DNA of 64,000 nucleotides from Terriglobia bacterium (lineage in GTDB: Bacteria > Acidobacteriota > Terriglobia > JAIQFV01), in the NCBI GenBank assembly GCA_020072965.1, contig JAIQFY010000005.1, forward strand, positions 1 to 64,000. The letters run 5' to 3'. Below, one piece after another: positions 27,590 to 38,433 of this stretch. A model generated the notes under the pieces. It did not search any database and was not told the DNA's origin. It saw only the letters and a program-made list of their open reading frames with translations. Position 1 is the first letter of the stretch; every line of letters begins with the position of its first letter. A program made the translations under genes and the position numbers.

Positions 27590-30500
27590 ATGAAGAGGCC
27601 CGGGTTCTCAAACTCATTGTCGCGCCCGTCCCGCCCGCTATTGATTTGGGCATTCTTGCACTTAATCGTGATCTCCGCAGGTCTTTGTACTGTGTTGCCG
27701 ACTTCGGTGCTAGCCGTGTCAAATACCATCGTCCTCAACCAGGTTTACGGTGGAGGGGGAAACTCGGGCGCGACCCTGAAGAATGATTTCATTGAGCTTT
27801 TCAATCGCGGCAGCGCCACCGTTGATGTGACCGGTTGGTCCATTCAATACACCTCCGCCGCGGGGACCACATGGCAGAAGACCGATCTGTCCGGCACCAT
27901 TGCTCCAGGCCAGTATTACCTGGTGCAGGAAGCGCAGGGCTCGGGAGGAACTGCCACCCTGCCCACTCCGGATGTCATAGGAACGCTTGCTTTGAGCGCC
28001 ACGGCAGGCAAAATTGCACTCATCAACAACAACGGCCTGATTGCGAGTGGAACAGCCTGTCCCTCGGGCCCCAACGTGGTTGACTTCGTTGGCTTCGGAT
28101 CAAACGCAAACTGCTTTGAAGGAACCGGACCAAGTCCGGCTCCAAGCAGCACTCATGCGATCTTGAGGTTGAAGGACGGCTGTACAGACACCGATAACAA
28201 CTCAATGGACTTTAATGCGGGGACGCCAAATCCTCGCAATTCTGCCTCTCCGAAGAATTCCTGCGGCACGACAACAAATCCCAGCGGGGTGGGTGGCGCC
28301 AATCCAGGAACCGTCATGGCAGGCGGCTCAACCCTGCTGACCGTCGCGGTCACGCCGGGCTCAAATCCCATCAGCACCGGGATTACTGTCCGTGGAGATT
28401 TGACCCCGATCGGAGGCTCAGCCACTCAGCAGTTCTACGATGACGGAACGCATGGGGATGTGACTGCCGGCGACAATGCCTTCTCTTTTCAAGCCACCGT
28501 GGGGGCGGGCACCTCCAATGGCGCGAAGAGCCTGCGGGTAACCATCTCGGACGCTGAATTACGGACAGCGTCCGTTAGCATTGACCTCACCGCTCAGTCA
28601 TCTTCTCTTATTGCTATCCACGACATCCAGGGAAGCGGCGCCTTCTCGCCCCACCAGGGAGAGTTGGTGACGACCGCCGGCATTGTCACTGCGGTCAAAA
28701 GCAATGCCTTCTTCCTTCAGACTCGGGACTCAGAAATCGATGGCGACCCGAACACCTCCGAGGGAATCGTTGTCTTTACATCGAGTGTGCCGCCCCCGGC
28801 CGCGGCCGTGGGCAACGAGGTTACAGTTACAGGGACGGTCCTGGAATATGTGCCGGCCTCCGACCCCAGCAGTCCATCCCTCACTCAGCTCAGCGAACCT
28901 GTGGCCGTGACACTTGTTTCCACGGGGAATCCATTGCCCGTCCCGGTTACACTGACTGCCGCAGACCTTAGCCCTTCCGGTCCGATCCAACATCTCGGGA
29001 AGTTTGAGGGAATGCGTGTCCATGCGGATTCACTGACGGTTGTTGCTCCCACCCAGGGGTATCTTGATGAGACAAACGCCACCTCCACGTCAAACGGTGT
29101 CTTCTATGCCGTGCTGACAGGGACTCCCCGGCCTTTCCGTGAACCGGGGATTGAGCTGCCTGATCCACTCCCTCCGGGTTCACCCTGCTGCATCCCGCGC
29201 TTCGACGCCAATCCTGAACGCCTGCGTGTCGACAGTGTTGGACTGGTAGGCGGCGCTCCCTTGGAGGTCACCGTAGGAGCGGTCGTGACCAATATCACGG
29301 GGCCGTTGGACTATGCCTTCCGGACTTATACGATTTTGCCTGATCCGGCGACGCCTCCGGGCATTTCGGGGAACATCAGCGCGATCCCTGTTCCCACGCC
29401 AAAGATCGATGAGCTCACCGTCGGCACCTTGAACCTGGAGCGGTTTTATGATTCCATGGACGATCCTTCGACAACTGAGCCTGTCCTGACGACAACGGCG
29501 TTCAACCACCGGCTTAACAAGGCCTCCTTGGCCATCCGGAATGTGATGCGCATGCCTGACATCATTGGCGTCGAAGAAGTGGAGAACCTTGTGACTCTGC
29601 AGTCGCTGGCAGAAAAAATCAATAATGATGCTGCTGCAACGGGAGAGCTCAATCCGAAGTACCAGGCCTACCTTGTCGAAGGCAACGATCCGTCTGGCAT
29701 CGATGTGGGCTTCCTTGCAAATGGTTCTCGCGTGAACGTCATCGAGGTGGTCCAGGTCGGGAAGACGGATACGTATCGGGATCCTGCCACGGGCCAGCAG
29801 GTTCTTCTTAATGATCGGCCCCCCCTGGTCATGCGCGCGACCATCTTGAAAACGGATCCCTCCGTCCCTCCGGTGACGGTCATTGTCAGTCACCTGCGTT
29901 CATTGTCCGGCATCAACGACACGGCGGAGGGTGCCCGTGTTCGTGCGAAGCGCGCCGCACAGGCCGAGTATCTCGCCAACCTGCTTCAATCGCGACAGTC
30001 GGCTGATCCGAGGGAGGCAATCATCTCCATTGGAGATTACAATGCCTTCCAGTTCAACGACGGTTACGTGGATGTGATGGGGACGGTTCTGGGGACGCCG
30101 GCACCGTCTGACCAGGTCATTCTGCCGAGCAGCGACCTCGTTAATCCGGAGTTGTTAAACCTGACCGATCGCGCTCCAGTGGAGCAAAGGTACTCGTTCA
30201 GCCTGGATGGAAACGCGCAGGCGCTCGATCACATTGTGATTTCGGCGAATCTGCTGCCACGATTCACCGGAATCCACATGGCGCGCTGCAATGCAGATTT
30301 TCCCGAATCCTTTCGCAACGATGCGAATCGGCCCGAGCGAATGTCCGATCATGACATGCCGGTCGCTTATTTTAGTTTTCCTTCGGGGGGAGCAGATCTG
30401 TCCGTCGTCAAAAATTATTCATCAGACCCGGTGCAGCCCGGGATTCTATTTGGATACCTCCTTGCAGTGATGAACAACGGCCCTGAGAAGGCCACATTAG

Positions 30501-32542
30501 TGGTGATGAATGATACACTGGCAACCAACACCACCTTCCAGTCCATTACCCCGCCCGCGGGTTGGACTTGTGCTGTCCCCCCGGTGGGAAGCAATGGGAT
30601 CTTGATCTGTACCGATAAGTCGCTGGAGGTCTCGATCCTTGAGACCTTCCTGGTGACAGTGAAAATCAATTGTTCGATCGAGACGGGAACCACCCTAGCC
30701 AGCACGGCAACGATTCAATCTTCCGAAGCTGACTCGAACCTGGGGAATAATTCAACTACTTCAACGGTCACGGTAGTAGATCCCACCACGATCTCTCCTC
30801 CCAGCCAGATGTTCGGAGCGAGCGGCGGGTCGGGAACAGTGAGGGTCAGCATTCCGGGCGACTGTCGATGGACCGCAGTGAGCAATGATCGATGGATCAC
30901 GATTACCTCCTCCGACAGCGGGGCCGGCAGCGCGACTCTCAGTTACCGGGTTGCGCCGAATAATGGCACGAGTTCCCGTGGGGGATCGATGACGGTCGCC
31001 GGACGAACCTTTTCGGTGTCTCAGATGGGCAGTGGCGGCGGAAACACACAGCTCAGTCTCGTCATCCCGGCAGGTGGCGTCAGCTCGGCGGCAACACAGG
31101 TCGAGGGAGGAAACGTTCGTGCAGGGTACGCGACGGTCACCGCCGATCCCTCCAAGAGAGGGGACGGGCGCGGAAACCTTTTTTCCGAGAGCGGTCCTGA
31201 AGGGACGGCGGTTCTCAGCTTGATCCAAAATGGTGTTGTGGTCAGCGAAGTGGGAGTGCCTGCCTCACCGCCCACAACCTCCGCTCTACTCTTCATTGAT
31301 TATCGTTCAACCCTCAAAGTCAAATGGGGTCGGGAGATTGCGCAGTCTTCCCAGGTCAACACCGGACTTGCCGTCGTTAATCAGGAAACTGTCGCCGCCA
31401 ACATTGCCTATCGACTTCGGGGTTCCACGGGGGAGGTTCTAGCGACCGGGCATGGCACTCTGGCGCAAGGCGCTCATCGGGCGTTGTTCATCCATGAATT
31501 GAACCAGATCGCCCCGGATTTCATCTTGCCTCCGGACTTTTCAACGGCTGCGGGGTTTGGGACGGTTGAAATCACGAGCGATCAACCGATATCCATTCTG
31601 GGTTTGCGGCTGACCATGAGCCAGCGTGGAGATACCTTGTTGACGAGTACCCCGATTTCCGATTTGACCCGGCCGGTCAGCGCCGAGGCGCTCTTCTTTC
31701 CTCAGTGGGTGGAGGGGGGCGGGTATACGACGTCAATCATTCTCTTAAACAACTCAGACTCGGTTGAAGCAGGAACGCTGCGGATATTCGACAACCGGGG
31801 CGCAGGCTTGATGGTCCGGCAGTCTGGTAATGATGCCTCTCCGGCTTCAGCATTTAGTTACAGAATCGAGCCACGAGGGTTCTATGTATTTCAGACCGAG
31901 GGATCTCCGTCGACGGTTCTTGCAGGCTGGGCCCAGGTCGAGCCGGACAAAGGCACATCAACGCCGGTCGGCGCCGGAGTATTGAGCTACACCACGGAAG
32001 GCATCCTGCGTTCCGAAACAGGGATTCCATCTGCGATCCCGTCGACTCATGCGCGGATCTATGTCGACCGGTCTGGCGGCCATAATACGGGAATCGCAAT
32101 CGCGGATCCTTCGGGAACAGGCCTTCGCGCCACCCTGAAAGCCTTTCAAGTCGACGGCAACACTGCCACGGGAATCGGGACTTTGGAGCTTGTTGGCCAC
32201 GGGCATGACGCGAAGTTTGCCAATGAGTACATTCCGGCGATTCCGGAGGGGTTCACCGGGGTGTTGGATGTTTCATCGCCTTCACCTTTCGTGGCCCTCA
32301 CCCTGCGTGCCCTTACCAACGCGAAAGGCGATTTTCTAATGACGACATTTCCCATCGTGGACTTGAATCAGACCACTCCCGCTCCGTTAATCTTTCCGCA
32401 GATCGCAGCCGGGGGAGGATATGAGACCCAATGCATCGTGTTCGGGAAAGGGAGTGAAACCCATGCCTTGATCAGCTATTACGGTGATGACGGGGCTCCG
32501 CTGAATGTGGGAAAGACGGCGGATCACAATAAGGAGAGGTAG
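27590..32542 (+). CDS. Giant exported lamin-tail/nuclease/DUF11/BACON protein with shared tail
   Basis: A 1650-residue secreted protein. Signal peptide in residues 1-43 (LIWAFLHLIVISAGLCTVLP, cleavage near VLAVS). Lamin-tail domain about 44-225 (NDFIELFNRGSATVDVTGWS); a beta-domain 226-335; an OB-fold-like nuclease-associated region 336-600; an endonuclease/exonuclease/phosphatase domain about 600-925 with LNLERF, GVEEVEN, VSHLRS, GDYNAF and SDHDMP, giving the metal and catalytic Asp, Asn and His; a DUF11 domain 933-1063; a BACON domain 1064-1147; and a duplicated C-terminal tail 1152-1642 shared with the next two large genes. It is probably an extracellular nuclease displayed at the cell surface. 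ATG 27590 follows GGAG with good spacing. Confidence 0.85.
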   Translation: MKRPGFSNSLSRPSRPLLIWAFLHLIVISAGLCTVLPTSVLAVSNTIVLNQVYGGGGNSGATLKNDFIELFNRGSATVDVTGWSIQYTSAAGTTWQKTDLSGTIAPGQYYLVQEAQGSGGTATLPTPDVIGTLALSATAGKIALINNNGLIASGTACPSGPNVVDFVGFGSNANCFEGTGPSPAPSSTHAILRLKDGCTDTDNNSMDFNAGTPNPRNSASPKNSCGTTTNPSGVGGANPGTVMAGGSTLLTVAVTPGSNPISTGITVRGDLTPIGGSATQQFYDDGTHGDVTAGDNAFSFQATVGAGTSNGAKSLRVTISDAELRTASVSIDLTAQSSSLIAIHDIQGSGAFSPHQGELVTTAGIVTAVKSNAFFLQTRDSEIDGDPNTSEGIVVFTSSVPPPAAAVGNEVTVTGTVLEYVPASDPSSPSLTQLSEPVAVTLVSTGNPLPVPVTLTAADLSPSGPIQHLGKFEGMRVHADSLTVVAPTQGYLDETNATSTSNGVFYAVLTGTPRPFREPGIELPDPLPPGSPCCIPRFDANPERLRVDSVGLVGGAPLEVTVGAVVTNITGPLDYAFRTYTILPDPATPPGISGNISAIPVPTPKIDELTVGTLNLERFYDSMDDPSTTEPVLTTTAFNHRLNKASLAIRNVMRMPDIIGVEEVENLVTLQSLAEKINNDAAATGELNPKYQAYLVEGNDPSGIDVGFLANGSRVNVIEVVQVGKTDTYRDPATGQQVLLNDRPPLVMRATILKTDPSVPPVTVIVSHLRSLSGINDTAEGARVRAKRAAQAEYLANLLQSRQSADPREAIISIGDYNAFQFNDGYVDVMGTVLGTPAPSDQVILPSSDLVNPELLNLTDRAPVEQRYSFSLDGNAQALDHIVISANLLPRFTGIHMARCNADFPESFRNDANRPERMSDHDMPVAYFSFPSGGADLSVVKNYSSDPVQPGILFGYLLAVMNNGPEKATLVVMNDTLATNTTFQSITPPAGWTCAVPPVGSNGILICTDKSLEVSILETFLVTVKINCSIETGTTLASTATIQSSEADSNLGNNSTTSTVTVVDPTTISPPSQMFGASGGSGTVRVSIPGDCRWTAVSNDRWITITSSDSGAGSATLSYRVAPNNGTSSRGGSMTVAGRTFSVSQMGSGGGNTQLSLVIPAGGVSSAATQVEGGNVRAGYATVTADPSKRGDGRGNLFSESGPEGTAVLSLIQNGVVVSEVGVPASPPTTSALLFIDYRSTLKVKWGREIAQSSQVNTGLAVVNQETVAANIAYRLRGSTGEVLATGHGTLAQGAHRALFIHELNQIAPDFILPPDFSTAAGFGTVEITSDQPISILGLRLTMSQRGDTLLTSTPISDLTRPVSAEALFFPQWVEGGGYTTSIILLNNSDSVEAGTLRIFDNRGAGLMVRQSGNDASPASAFSYRIEPRGFYVFQTEGSPSTVLAGWAQVEPDKGTSTPVGAGVLSYTTEGILRSETGIPSAIPSTHARIYVDRSGGHNTGIAIADPSGTGLRATLKAFQVDGNTATGIGTLELVGHGHDAKFANEYIPAIPEGFTGVLDVSSPSPFVALTLRALTNAKGDFLMTTFPIVDLNQTTPAPLIFPQIAAGGGYETQCIVFGKGSETHALISYYGDDGAPLNVGKTADHNKER

Positions 32543-32925
32543 CCGAGGGAAGTAACACCCATTGAACGAGAGTTTTTGGGAAATGTATAGACGAGGGAGG
32601 ATTGAGGGCATCCCAAACATTGGGAGCGCCCTCGACCCTCGTCATACCGCCTACATATTAAAGGTAATAGTTTGCGACGAATTGCGCATGATATGGAAGA
32701 TTCAAGATACAATGACGGCTGAACGAGATTTTCCAGAGGACCGATCGTAGGGATTAGACAGGCCCGTGCAGGGCAGAAATGTTGAAGGGCAATTGGCGTG
32801 AGTGATCCGGCCCGGCCGGGTAGCCCAAGGCCGATGGCGTTATTGGCAATTAGGGGTGTTGAGATCTCCTGCGTCACATGGGACCGGCATTGTATCTGAT
32901 TTCTTACCACTGATCATTGCACACC
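32543..32925. other. Intergenic region without a gene
   Basis: 383 bp between the first giant surface-protein gene and the ion-transporter gene. Open frames are short and lack motifs. No terminator hairpin with a T-run was found. Confidence 0.45.
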
Positions 32926-34134
32926 ATGCTCCCTGCGCTTTTGGTTTTCCTGGGCACCTATCTTGTACTCGCCGTCGGGCGTCTCCCCGGATTTCGCGTC
33001 GATCGCACCGGCGCGGCGATCATCGGCGCCAGCCTGATGATTGCGTTTCGAGTCCTCTCTCTTGATGAAGCCTTCCGGGCGATTAACTATGAAACCATCA
33101 TCCTGCTGTTCGGGATGATGATCGTGGTGGCCAATCTCCGGCTCTCCGGATTTTTCGCGGTGATCAGCGCCTGGGTGGTGGAGCACGCCCATCATCCCCT
33201 GGCGCTGTTGAGTGGAATTGTCCTCGTCTCCGGCGTTTTTTCCGCCTTCTTCGTGAACGATACGATGTGCCTGGTGCTCACTCCGCTGGTGCTCGAAATC
33301 GTCACTCAATTGGACCGCCGGCCGATCCCTTACTTGCTTGCGGTGGCGATGGCGTCGAACATTGGAAGTGTGGCGACCATCACCGGGAATCCGCAAAACA
33401 TGATGATCGGGACTTTTTCTCATATCCCTTATCGCGTATTCGCGGCCACGCTTGCCCCGGTCGCCGGAATCGGGCTGGTCTTGACGGTGTTGTTGATTGC
33501 TCTCGTTTATCGAAGGGAATTCACCCGTGCCCACCCCGTCGACATTCCGAAACCCCGCGTCCGGGTCAACCGAGTTCTTCTGTGGAAATCCGTGATTGCC
33601 GCAGGGGTCATGATCGTCTTGTTCTTTGCAGGATGGCCGGTCGCCAAGGTGGCGGTCGTGACGGGAGCGGCTCTGTTGATCACTCGCCGGGTGAAACCCG
33701 AGAAAGTTTACCGGGAGATCGATTGGCAGCTGTTGGTTTTATTCGGAGGGTTGTTCGTGGTCATTGCCGGCGTGGAGAAGACGTTGCTGAGCCACGACCT
33801 CGCCGGGATCGCGTCAAACTTCAGGCTTGACCGCGTCGGGGTGTTGAGTATCCTCAGTGCGCTGCTCTCCAACGTGGTGAGTAACGTGCCGGCTGTGCTG
33901 GTCTTCAAGCCTTTCATCGCTCGACTGGCGAATGCTCGGCAGGCGTGGATGACGCTGGCCATGTCCTCCACCCTGGCGGGCAACCTCACATTGCTGGGCT
34001 CTATTGCGAATCTCATTGTCGTTGAGCGCGCCCGTCGCGACGTCAGGATTTCATTCCTCGAATACCTCAAGGTGGGTGTGCCACTGACGATTCTGACTGT
34101 GGGGGTCGGCGTCGTTATGATGTCCAGGGTCTGA
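32926..34134 (+). CDS. ArsB/NhaD/SLC13-type ion transporter
   Basis: A 402-residue inner-membrane protein of the ion transporter superfamily (SLC13, ArsB, NhaD related), with about eleven hydrophobic segments. Visible features include INYETIILLFGMMIVVANLRL, the discontinuous-helix signature FFVNDTMCLVLTPLV, SNIGSVATITGNPQNMMIG and its inverted-repeat partner SNVVSNVPAVLVF followed by GNLTLLGSIANLIVVE. Substrate could be arsenite, Na+/H+, or a dicarboxylate; the SxxTxTGNPQN pattern favours the ArsB/anion side. ATG 32926 is chosen over a TTG three codons earlier. It lies between two giant surface-protein genes on the same strand. Confidence 0.82.
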   Translation: MLPALLVFLGTYLVLAVGRLPGFRVDRTGAAIIGASLMIAFRVLSLDEAFRAINYETIILLFGMMIVVANLRLSGFFAVISAWVVEHAHHPLALLSGIVLVSGVFSAFFVNDTMCLVLTPLVLEIVTQLDRRPIPYLLAVAMASNIGSVATITGNPQNMMIGTFSHIPYRVFAATLAPVAGIGLVLTVLLIALVYRREFTRAHPVDIPKPRVRVNRVLLWKSVIAAGVMIVLFFAGWPVAKVAVVTGAALLITRRVKPEKVYREIDWQLLVLFGGLFVVIAGVEKTLLSHDLAGIASNFRLDRVGVLSILSALLSNVVSNVPAVLVFKPFIARLANARQAWMTLAMSSTLAGNLTLLGSIANLIVVERARRDVRISFLEYLKVGVPLTILTVGVGVVMMSRV

Positions 34135-34407
34135 CCAGGGAACCCAATCCTCATCCAATTCTTCGAAGGGCCCCCCTCAATTTCTGCTTGAATCCGAAGA
34201 ACCACAGTCGTAAGATGAGCGAGTTCAATCCCCTATGGTTAAGTCTTCAAGCGTGATACCTGGCTGACGGTCAGGGGAAAATAGTTTTAATCACCCCCTA
34301 TCATTAGATCCACCTCCCAGCAGTGTCTACGTGAGGCACTGCAGTGATTGGCAGTGGGCCCTCGAGACGTTCACCCTGAGGTCTATTTATCGGTGCGGAG
34401 ATTCAAT

Positions 34408-37400
34408 ATGAGCAGATATGGGAGTCATGGCTCTCTTCAACGAGCGATTGTTCCGATCGTCGGGTTCGTGTTCTTGTGTCTGGCTCATCCCATCCACCTC
34501 GTGGGCGGAACTGCCCCGACGGTTGTAACATTAGGCGCCTCCAATATCTCATCTAATTCTGCCTCGCTGGCGAGCACGATCAATCCCAATGGGCTTTATA
34601 CGTTTTACTATTTCGAGTGGGGAACCACGGCCTCCTATGGGCGCTCGACCGAGCCCATTGGCATTGGTTTGGATCAAAGCATGCTTGGGGAGGGCTCTAA
34701 TCTCGACGGGCCGCTTGCGGCCAGCACCACGTATCACTTTCGTGTCGCCGCAACGAATAGCGCAGGAACATCATTTGGTAACGATGCGGTGTTTACGACC
34801 CTCCCCTTACCTTCTCCGGCGCCGACAGTGATCACGCAGGCCGCCAGCAATATCACCTCCAATTCGGCCACATTGAACGGAGTGGTGAATCCCAATGGGC
34901 TGGCCACGAGCTTCTGGTATTCCTATCAAGCCGAGAACGATCCTGGGGTATCATTGTTCCCTATCCCCCTTGGCAGTGGGACCAGTGATATCAGCCTGTC
35001 TTTCAACATCACTGGGCTTCTGCCTTATACGAATTATCATTTTTATTACGTGGCGAGTGGCGGCGGGGTTGTCATTTACGGCGGCGACTTGATATTCACA
35101 ACGCTCCCCGGTTTTTCGCCCCCACTGGCCCAAACGGGTTTTCCAACCAGCGTCACCTCCAATTCAGCCACCGTGACAGGAGCAGTTCATCCCACGGGCT
35201 TAAACACCACGGTTCACTTTAGTTGGGGGACGACGCCCGCATACGGGAATGTGACCGCCACACAATCCATTGGCAGCGGAACCAGTTATGTCCAGGTGAT
35301 GGCAGACCTCCCGGGCCTGCTACCGAATACAACGTACTACTATCAGGTGGTCGCCACAAACAGCCTGGGCACAACCTTTGCGGATGGAAGGCTTTTCAAT
35401 ACCCCGCCACTACTTCTTTCTCCAACAGCCATCACACAACCCGCGGCCTCCATCACATCTTCCTCCGCTGATCTCAATGCCACGGTCAATCCCAACGGAC
35501 TCGATCCCAGTATCATTTTTCAATGGGGGACCAGCCCGGCCTATGGGAACCAGACGCCTGCGATTCCCGTTCCGCCGGTTTTCTCAGACTGGCATGTGGA
35601 TTTTAATGTGACCGGGCTTGTCCCGAACACCCTCTACCATTATCGAGTCGTGATTACAACCAGTGGCGGCACAACGATGGGGAGCGATGCGACGTTTATG
35701 ACGCTAAGCGGGGCGGCTCCCACCGCAATCAACCTTGACCCGTCAAACGTCACATCGAATTCCGCCGTGCTCTTTGGGGCGGTCAATCCCAACGGACTTG
35801 CCGCAACCGCTTATTTCCTCTGGGGGACCAGCGCCGCCTATGGCAACACCACGGCGCCACAGCCCCTGGGCGACGGGACGAATGTCTTGAACGTAACATT
35901 CTTACTTACCGGACTTCTTCCGAATACCACGTACCACTACCAGATCGTGGCAAGCAATAGCTTGGGGACAGTGAATGCCAATAGTGACAGTACATTTACC
36001 ACCTTCGCGCCGGGAAACGCCCCGCCGATCGTGACCACAGGTTTGCCGACTGACATCACAGCGCATTCGGCGAGGTTCACTGCCACCGTTAATCCTAACG
36101 GGTCGGCAACCACGGTGTTTTTCGTTTGGGGAACTGCTTCAATGGAATTCCAAACCTTCCTCCAGCCTGTGGGAAACGGCCTGCGAAATGTCTCTGTTCC
36201 ATTTCTGATGCTGGGGATCGAGCCCAATACCGGCTACCACTATCGAGTCGTGGCGACCAACAGTCTGGGAACGGTGTCCGGGGCCGATGTCTCTTTTGAA
36301 ACGCCATCCTATTTTGCAGCCCCAACAATCTCTAATGTTTATTTGCCAAGCAACATTACGCCCAATTCCGCGACGGTCATTGATTTTATCAATCCCAATT
36401 CATTGCAGACCAGCATCTACTTTCGCTGGGGAACCAGCACCGCTTATGGAAATACCACGACTCCGCAACCGATGGGTAGCGGACAAGTTTTTGTTGAAGT
36501 GACACAAGACCTGACCGGGCTCTTGCCGGATACGACCTATCACTATCAGTTGGTTGCGACGAATAGCATGGGTTCGGTATCGGGAAGAGATATCGTGTTT
36601 ACTACGCCCTCGGTCGACTGTCCGGAAAAGTTCCTCGACCTTGGGAACCTTTCGAATGGAACGTTGAGCTCCAGTTCCTGCCGCTCTGTCGTGAAGGGAG
36701 CCCTGTGGTATGCGGATCGATATTTCTTCACGGTTTTTGCTGGCCAGCCGGTCTCCATTTCAGTGAGCTCTACCGAGATCGACACTTATGTTTCTTTGTT
36801 GAAAGGCGGACTCGTGATTGCATCCAATGACAATGGGGGTGGAGGCACTGATTCACGCATCCCTCCGACCACCGGCCTTCTCACTCTTTCGGAGGCAGGA
36901 ACCTACACGATTGAGGTGACCTCGGCAGCGTCAGGCACGAGCGGCAATTATTCAATCCACCTGGGCCTTCCTACCGGACCTCTCTTCAGCACGGATGTTT
37001 CTCTTCTGGGAGGGGGGGCGGGGAGCGCTGGAACCACCGGCGCGGGAAAGTTGGTGAGAGCCGGCTTTGCCACCGGCACCAGCAGGTCCAACAAAGGTTC
37101 CGGCCTCGAGTCTTCGAGCTCCCCGTATGGGACCGCGATATTCAGTGTGACTCAAAATGGCGTGGTCGTGAGTGAAGCCGGGGTTCCAGCCTCAACGCCC
37201 ACCACCCGGGCGCGCATTTTCGTCGATTTTCAGCCCAATGTTCCTGGTAAAACGGATCAGCGGAATGCGGGGGAGATCAGCATCAACACTGGCTTTGCTA
37301 TTGTCAACCAGGGGAATGGAACGGCGAATATCAAATTCGAATTACGGGATTCCGGAGTCATCGTGGCACAGGGCAACGGCACCCTGCCCCAGAATCAACA

Positions 37401-38433
37401 TCGCGCCCTCTTTCTTAACGAACTCATCGAGATGGCTTTCGATTTCAGATTGCCTGCAACCTTCAACGGGTTTGGCACCTTGGATATCCTCAGCGACCAG
37501 CCTCTTGCAGTATTGGGACTGCGCTTGACCACAAACCAGCGTGGCGAAACGCTAATCACCACGACTCCGATTGCCGATCTTAACCAGCCTCCGGCGCAAT
37601 CGCCCCTGTATTTCCCTCACTTCGCCGATGGGAATGGATACAGGACCATGATCCTGCTCATGAATACCTCGGACGTGGTGGAGAGGGGGCAGCTGCGGAT
37701 AAGAGACAATCAGGGGCAACCCCTGCCTGTGCATGCCGCGGGAAGTAATCTTTCGGAAATTCCTTACTCAATTCAGCCCGGGAGCTCTTACATGTATCTA
37801 ACAGATGGGGCCCCCGGCACGATCGATACGGGTTCCGTCCAGGTTGTCCCCGATCCGGGCACCTCCGCGCCGGTGGGCGCAGCCGTGCTGAGTTACTCCG
37901 TTGCAGGTACCCTGATCACTGAAACCGGCATCCCTTCAGCCACACTCACGAATCATGCGCGCATCTATGTGGACCGTTCCGGGGGGCACAACACCGGATT
38001 GGCCATCGCGGCTCCTGACACCTCACCGATCCGTGTGACGCTGGCCGCGTACCAGGAGAATGGGGTGACGACGATGGGCAGCGGGGAATGCGATCTCGTG
38101 GGCAACGGGCACGATGCAAGATTTGCCAATGAATTCATCCCGGGTCTCCCCGATGGTTTCACCGGGGTCCTTGATATTTCTTCCCCCTCACCCTTTGCGG
38201 CTCTGACCTTGCGCTCACTGACCAACAGTCGAAATGATTTTCTACTGACAACATTCCCGATTGCCGACGCCAACCAACCCGCTCCGAATCCGCTCATCTT
38301 TCCGCAGATCGCAGATGGCGGGGGCTACCAGACTCAGTTCATTTTGCTAAGTACTGGAAGCGGATCGAATGCGACGCTGAACTTTTTTGCTGACGACGGC
38401 ACACCTCTTGCCATTGGGAAGCGCGCGCATTAG
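34408..38433 (+). CDS. Giant exported Fn3-like repeat protein with PPC-type domain and shared tail
   Basis: A 1341-residue secreted protein. Signal peptide in residues 1-34 (RAIVPIVGFVFLCLAHPIHL). Seven Fn3-like repeats of about 95-105 residues fill residues 34-734; each begins PTxxT...NITSNSATL, continues NPNGL...FxWGTS and ends with TTYHYxxVATNSxGT. A pre-peptidase C-terminal-type beta-sandwich covers about 737-853 (DRYFFTVFAGQPVSISVSS). The ~490-residue duplicated tail (858-1336) is shared with the neighbours at 27590 and 38797. No catalytic residues are seen, so an adhesion or scaffold role is likely. ATG 34408 has GGAG seven bases upstream. Confidence 0.83.
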   Translation: MSRYGSHGSLQRAIVPIVGFVFLCLAHPIHLVGGTAPTVVTLGASNISSNSASLASTINPNGLYTFYYFEWGTTASYGRSTEPIGIGLDQSMLGEGSNLDGPLAASTTYHFRVAATNSAGTSFGNDAVFTTLPLPSPAPTVITQAASNITSNSATLNGVVNPNGLATSFWYSYQAENDPGVSLFPIPLGSGTSDISLSFNITGLLPYTNYHFYYVASGGGVVIYGGDLIFTTLPGFSPPLAQTGFPTSVTSNSATVTGAVHPTGLNTTVHFSWGTTPAYGNVTATQSIGSGTSYVQVMADLPGLLPNTTYYYQVVATNSLGTTFADGRLFNTPPLLLSPTAITQPAASITSSSADLNATVNPNGLDPSIIFQWGTSPAYGNQTPAIPVPPVFSDWHVDFNVTGLVPNTLYHYRVVITTSGGTTMGSDATFMTLSGAAPTAINLDPSNVTSNSAVLFGAVNPNGLAATAYFLWGTSAAYGNTTAPQPLGDGTNVLNVTFLLTGLLPNTTYHYQIVASNSLGTVNANSDSTFTTFAPGNAPPIVTTGLPTDITAHSARFTATVNPNGSATTVFFVWGTASMEFQTFLQPVGNGLRNVSVPFLMLGIEPNTGYHYRVVATNSLGTVSGADVSFETPSYFAAPTISNVYLPSNITPNSATVIDFINPNSLQTSIYFRWGTSTAYGNTTTPQPMGSGQVFVEVTQDLTGLLPDTTYHYQLVATNSMGSVSGRDIVFTTPSVDCPEKFLDLGNLSNGTLSSSSCRSVVKGALWYADRYFFTVFAGQPVSISVSSTEIDTYVSLLKGGLVIASNDNGGGGTDSRIPPTTGLLTLSEAGTYTIEVTSAASGTSGNYSIHLGLPTGPLFSTDVSLLGGGAGSAGTTGAGKLVRAGFATGTSRSNKGSGLESSSSPYGTAIFSVTQNGVVVSEAGVPASTPTTRARIFVDFQPNVPGKTDQRNAGEISINTGFAIVNQGNGTANIKFELRDSGVIVAQGNGTLPQNQHRALFLNELIEMAFDFRLPATFNGFGTLDILSDQPLAVLGLRLTTNQRGETLITTTPIADLNQPPAQSPLYFPHFADGNGYRTMILLMNTSDVVERGQLRIRDNQGQPLPVHAAGSNLSEIPYSIQPGSSYMYLTDGAPGTIDTGSVQVVPDPGTSAPVGAAVLSYSVAGTLITETGIPSATLTNHARIYVDRSGGHNTGLAIAAPDTSPIRVTLAAYQENGVTTMGSGECDLVGNGHDARFANEFIPGLPDGFTGVLDISSPSPFAALTLRSLTNSRNDFLLTTFPIADANQPAPNPLIFPQIADGGGYQTQFILLSTGSGSNATLNFFADDGTPLAIGKRAH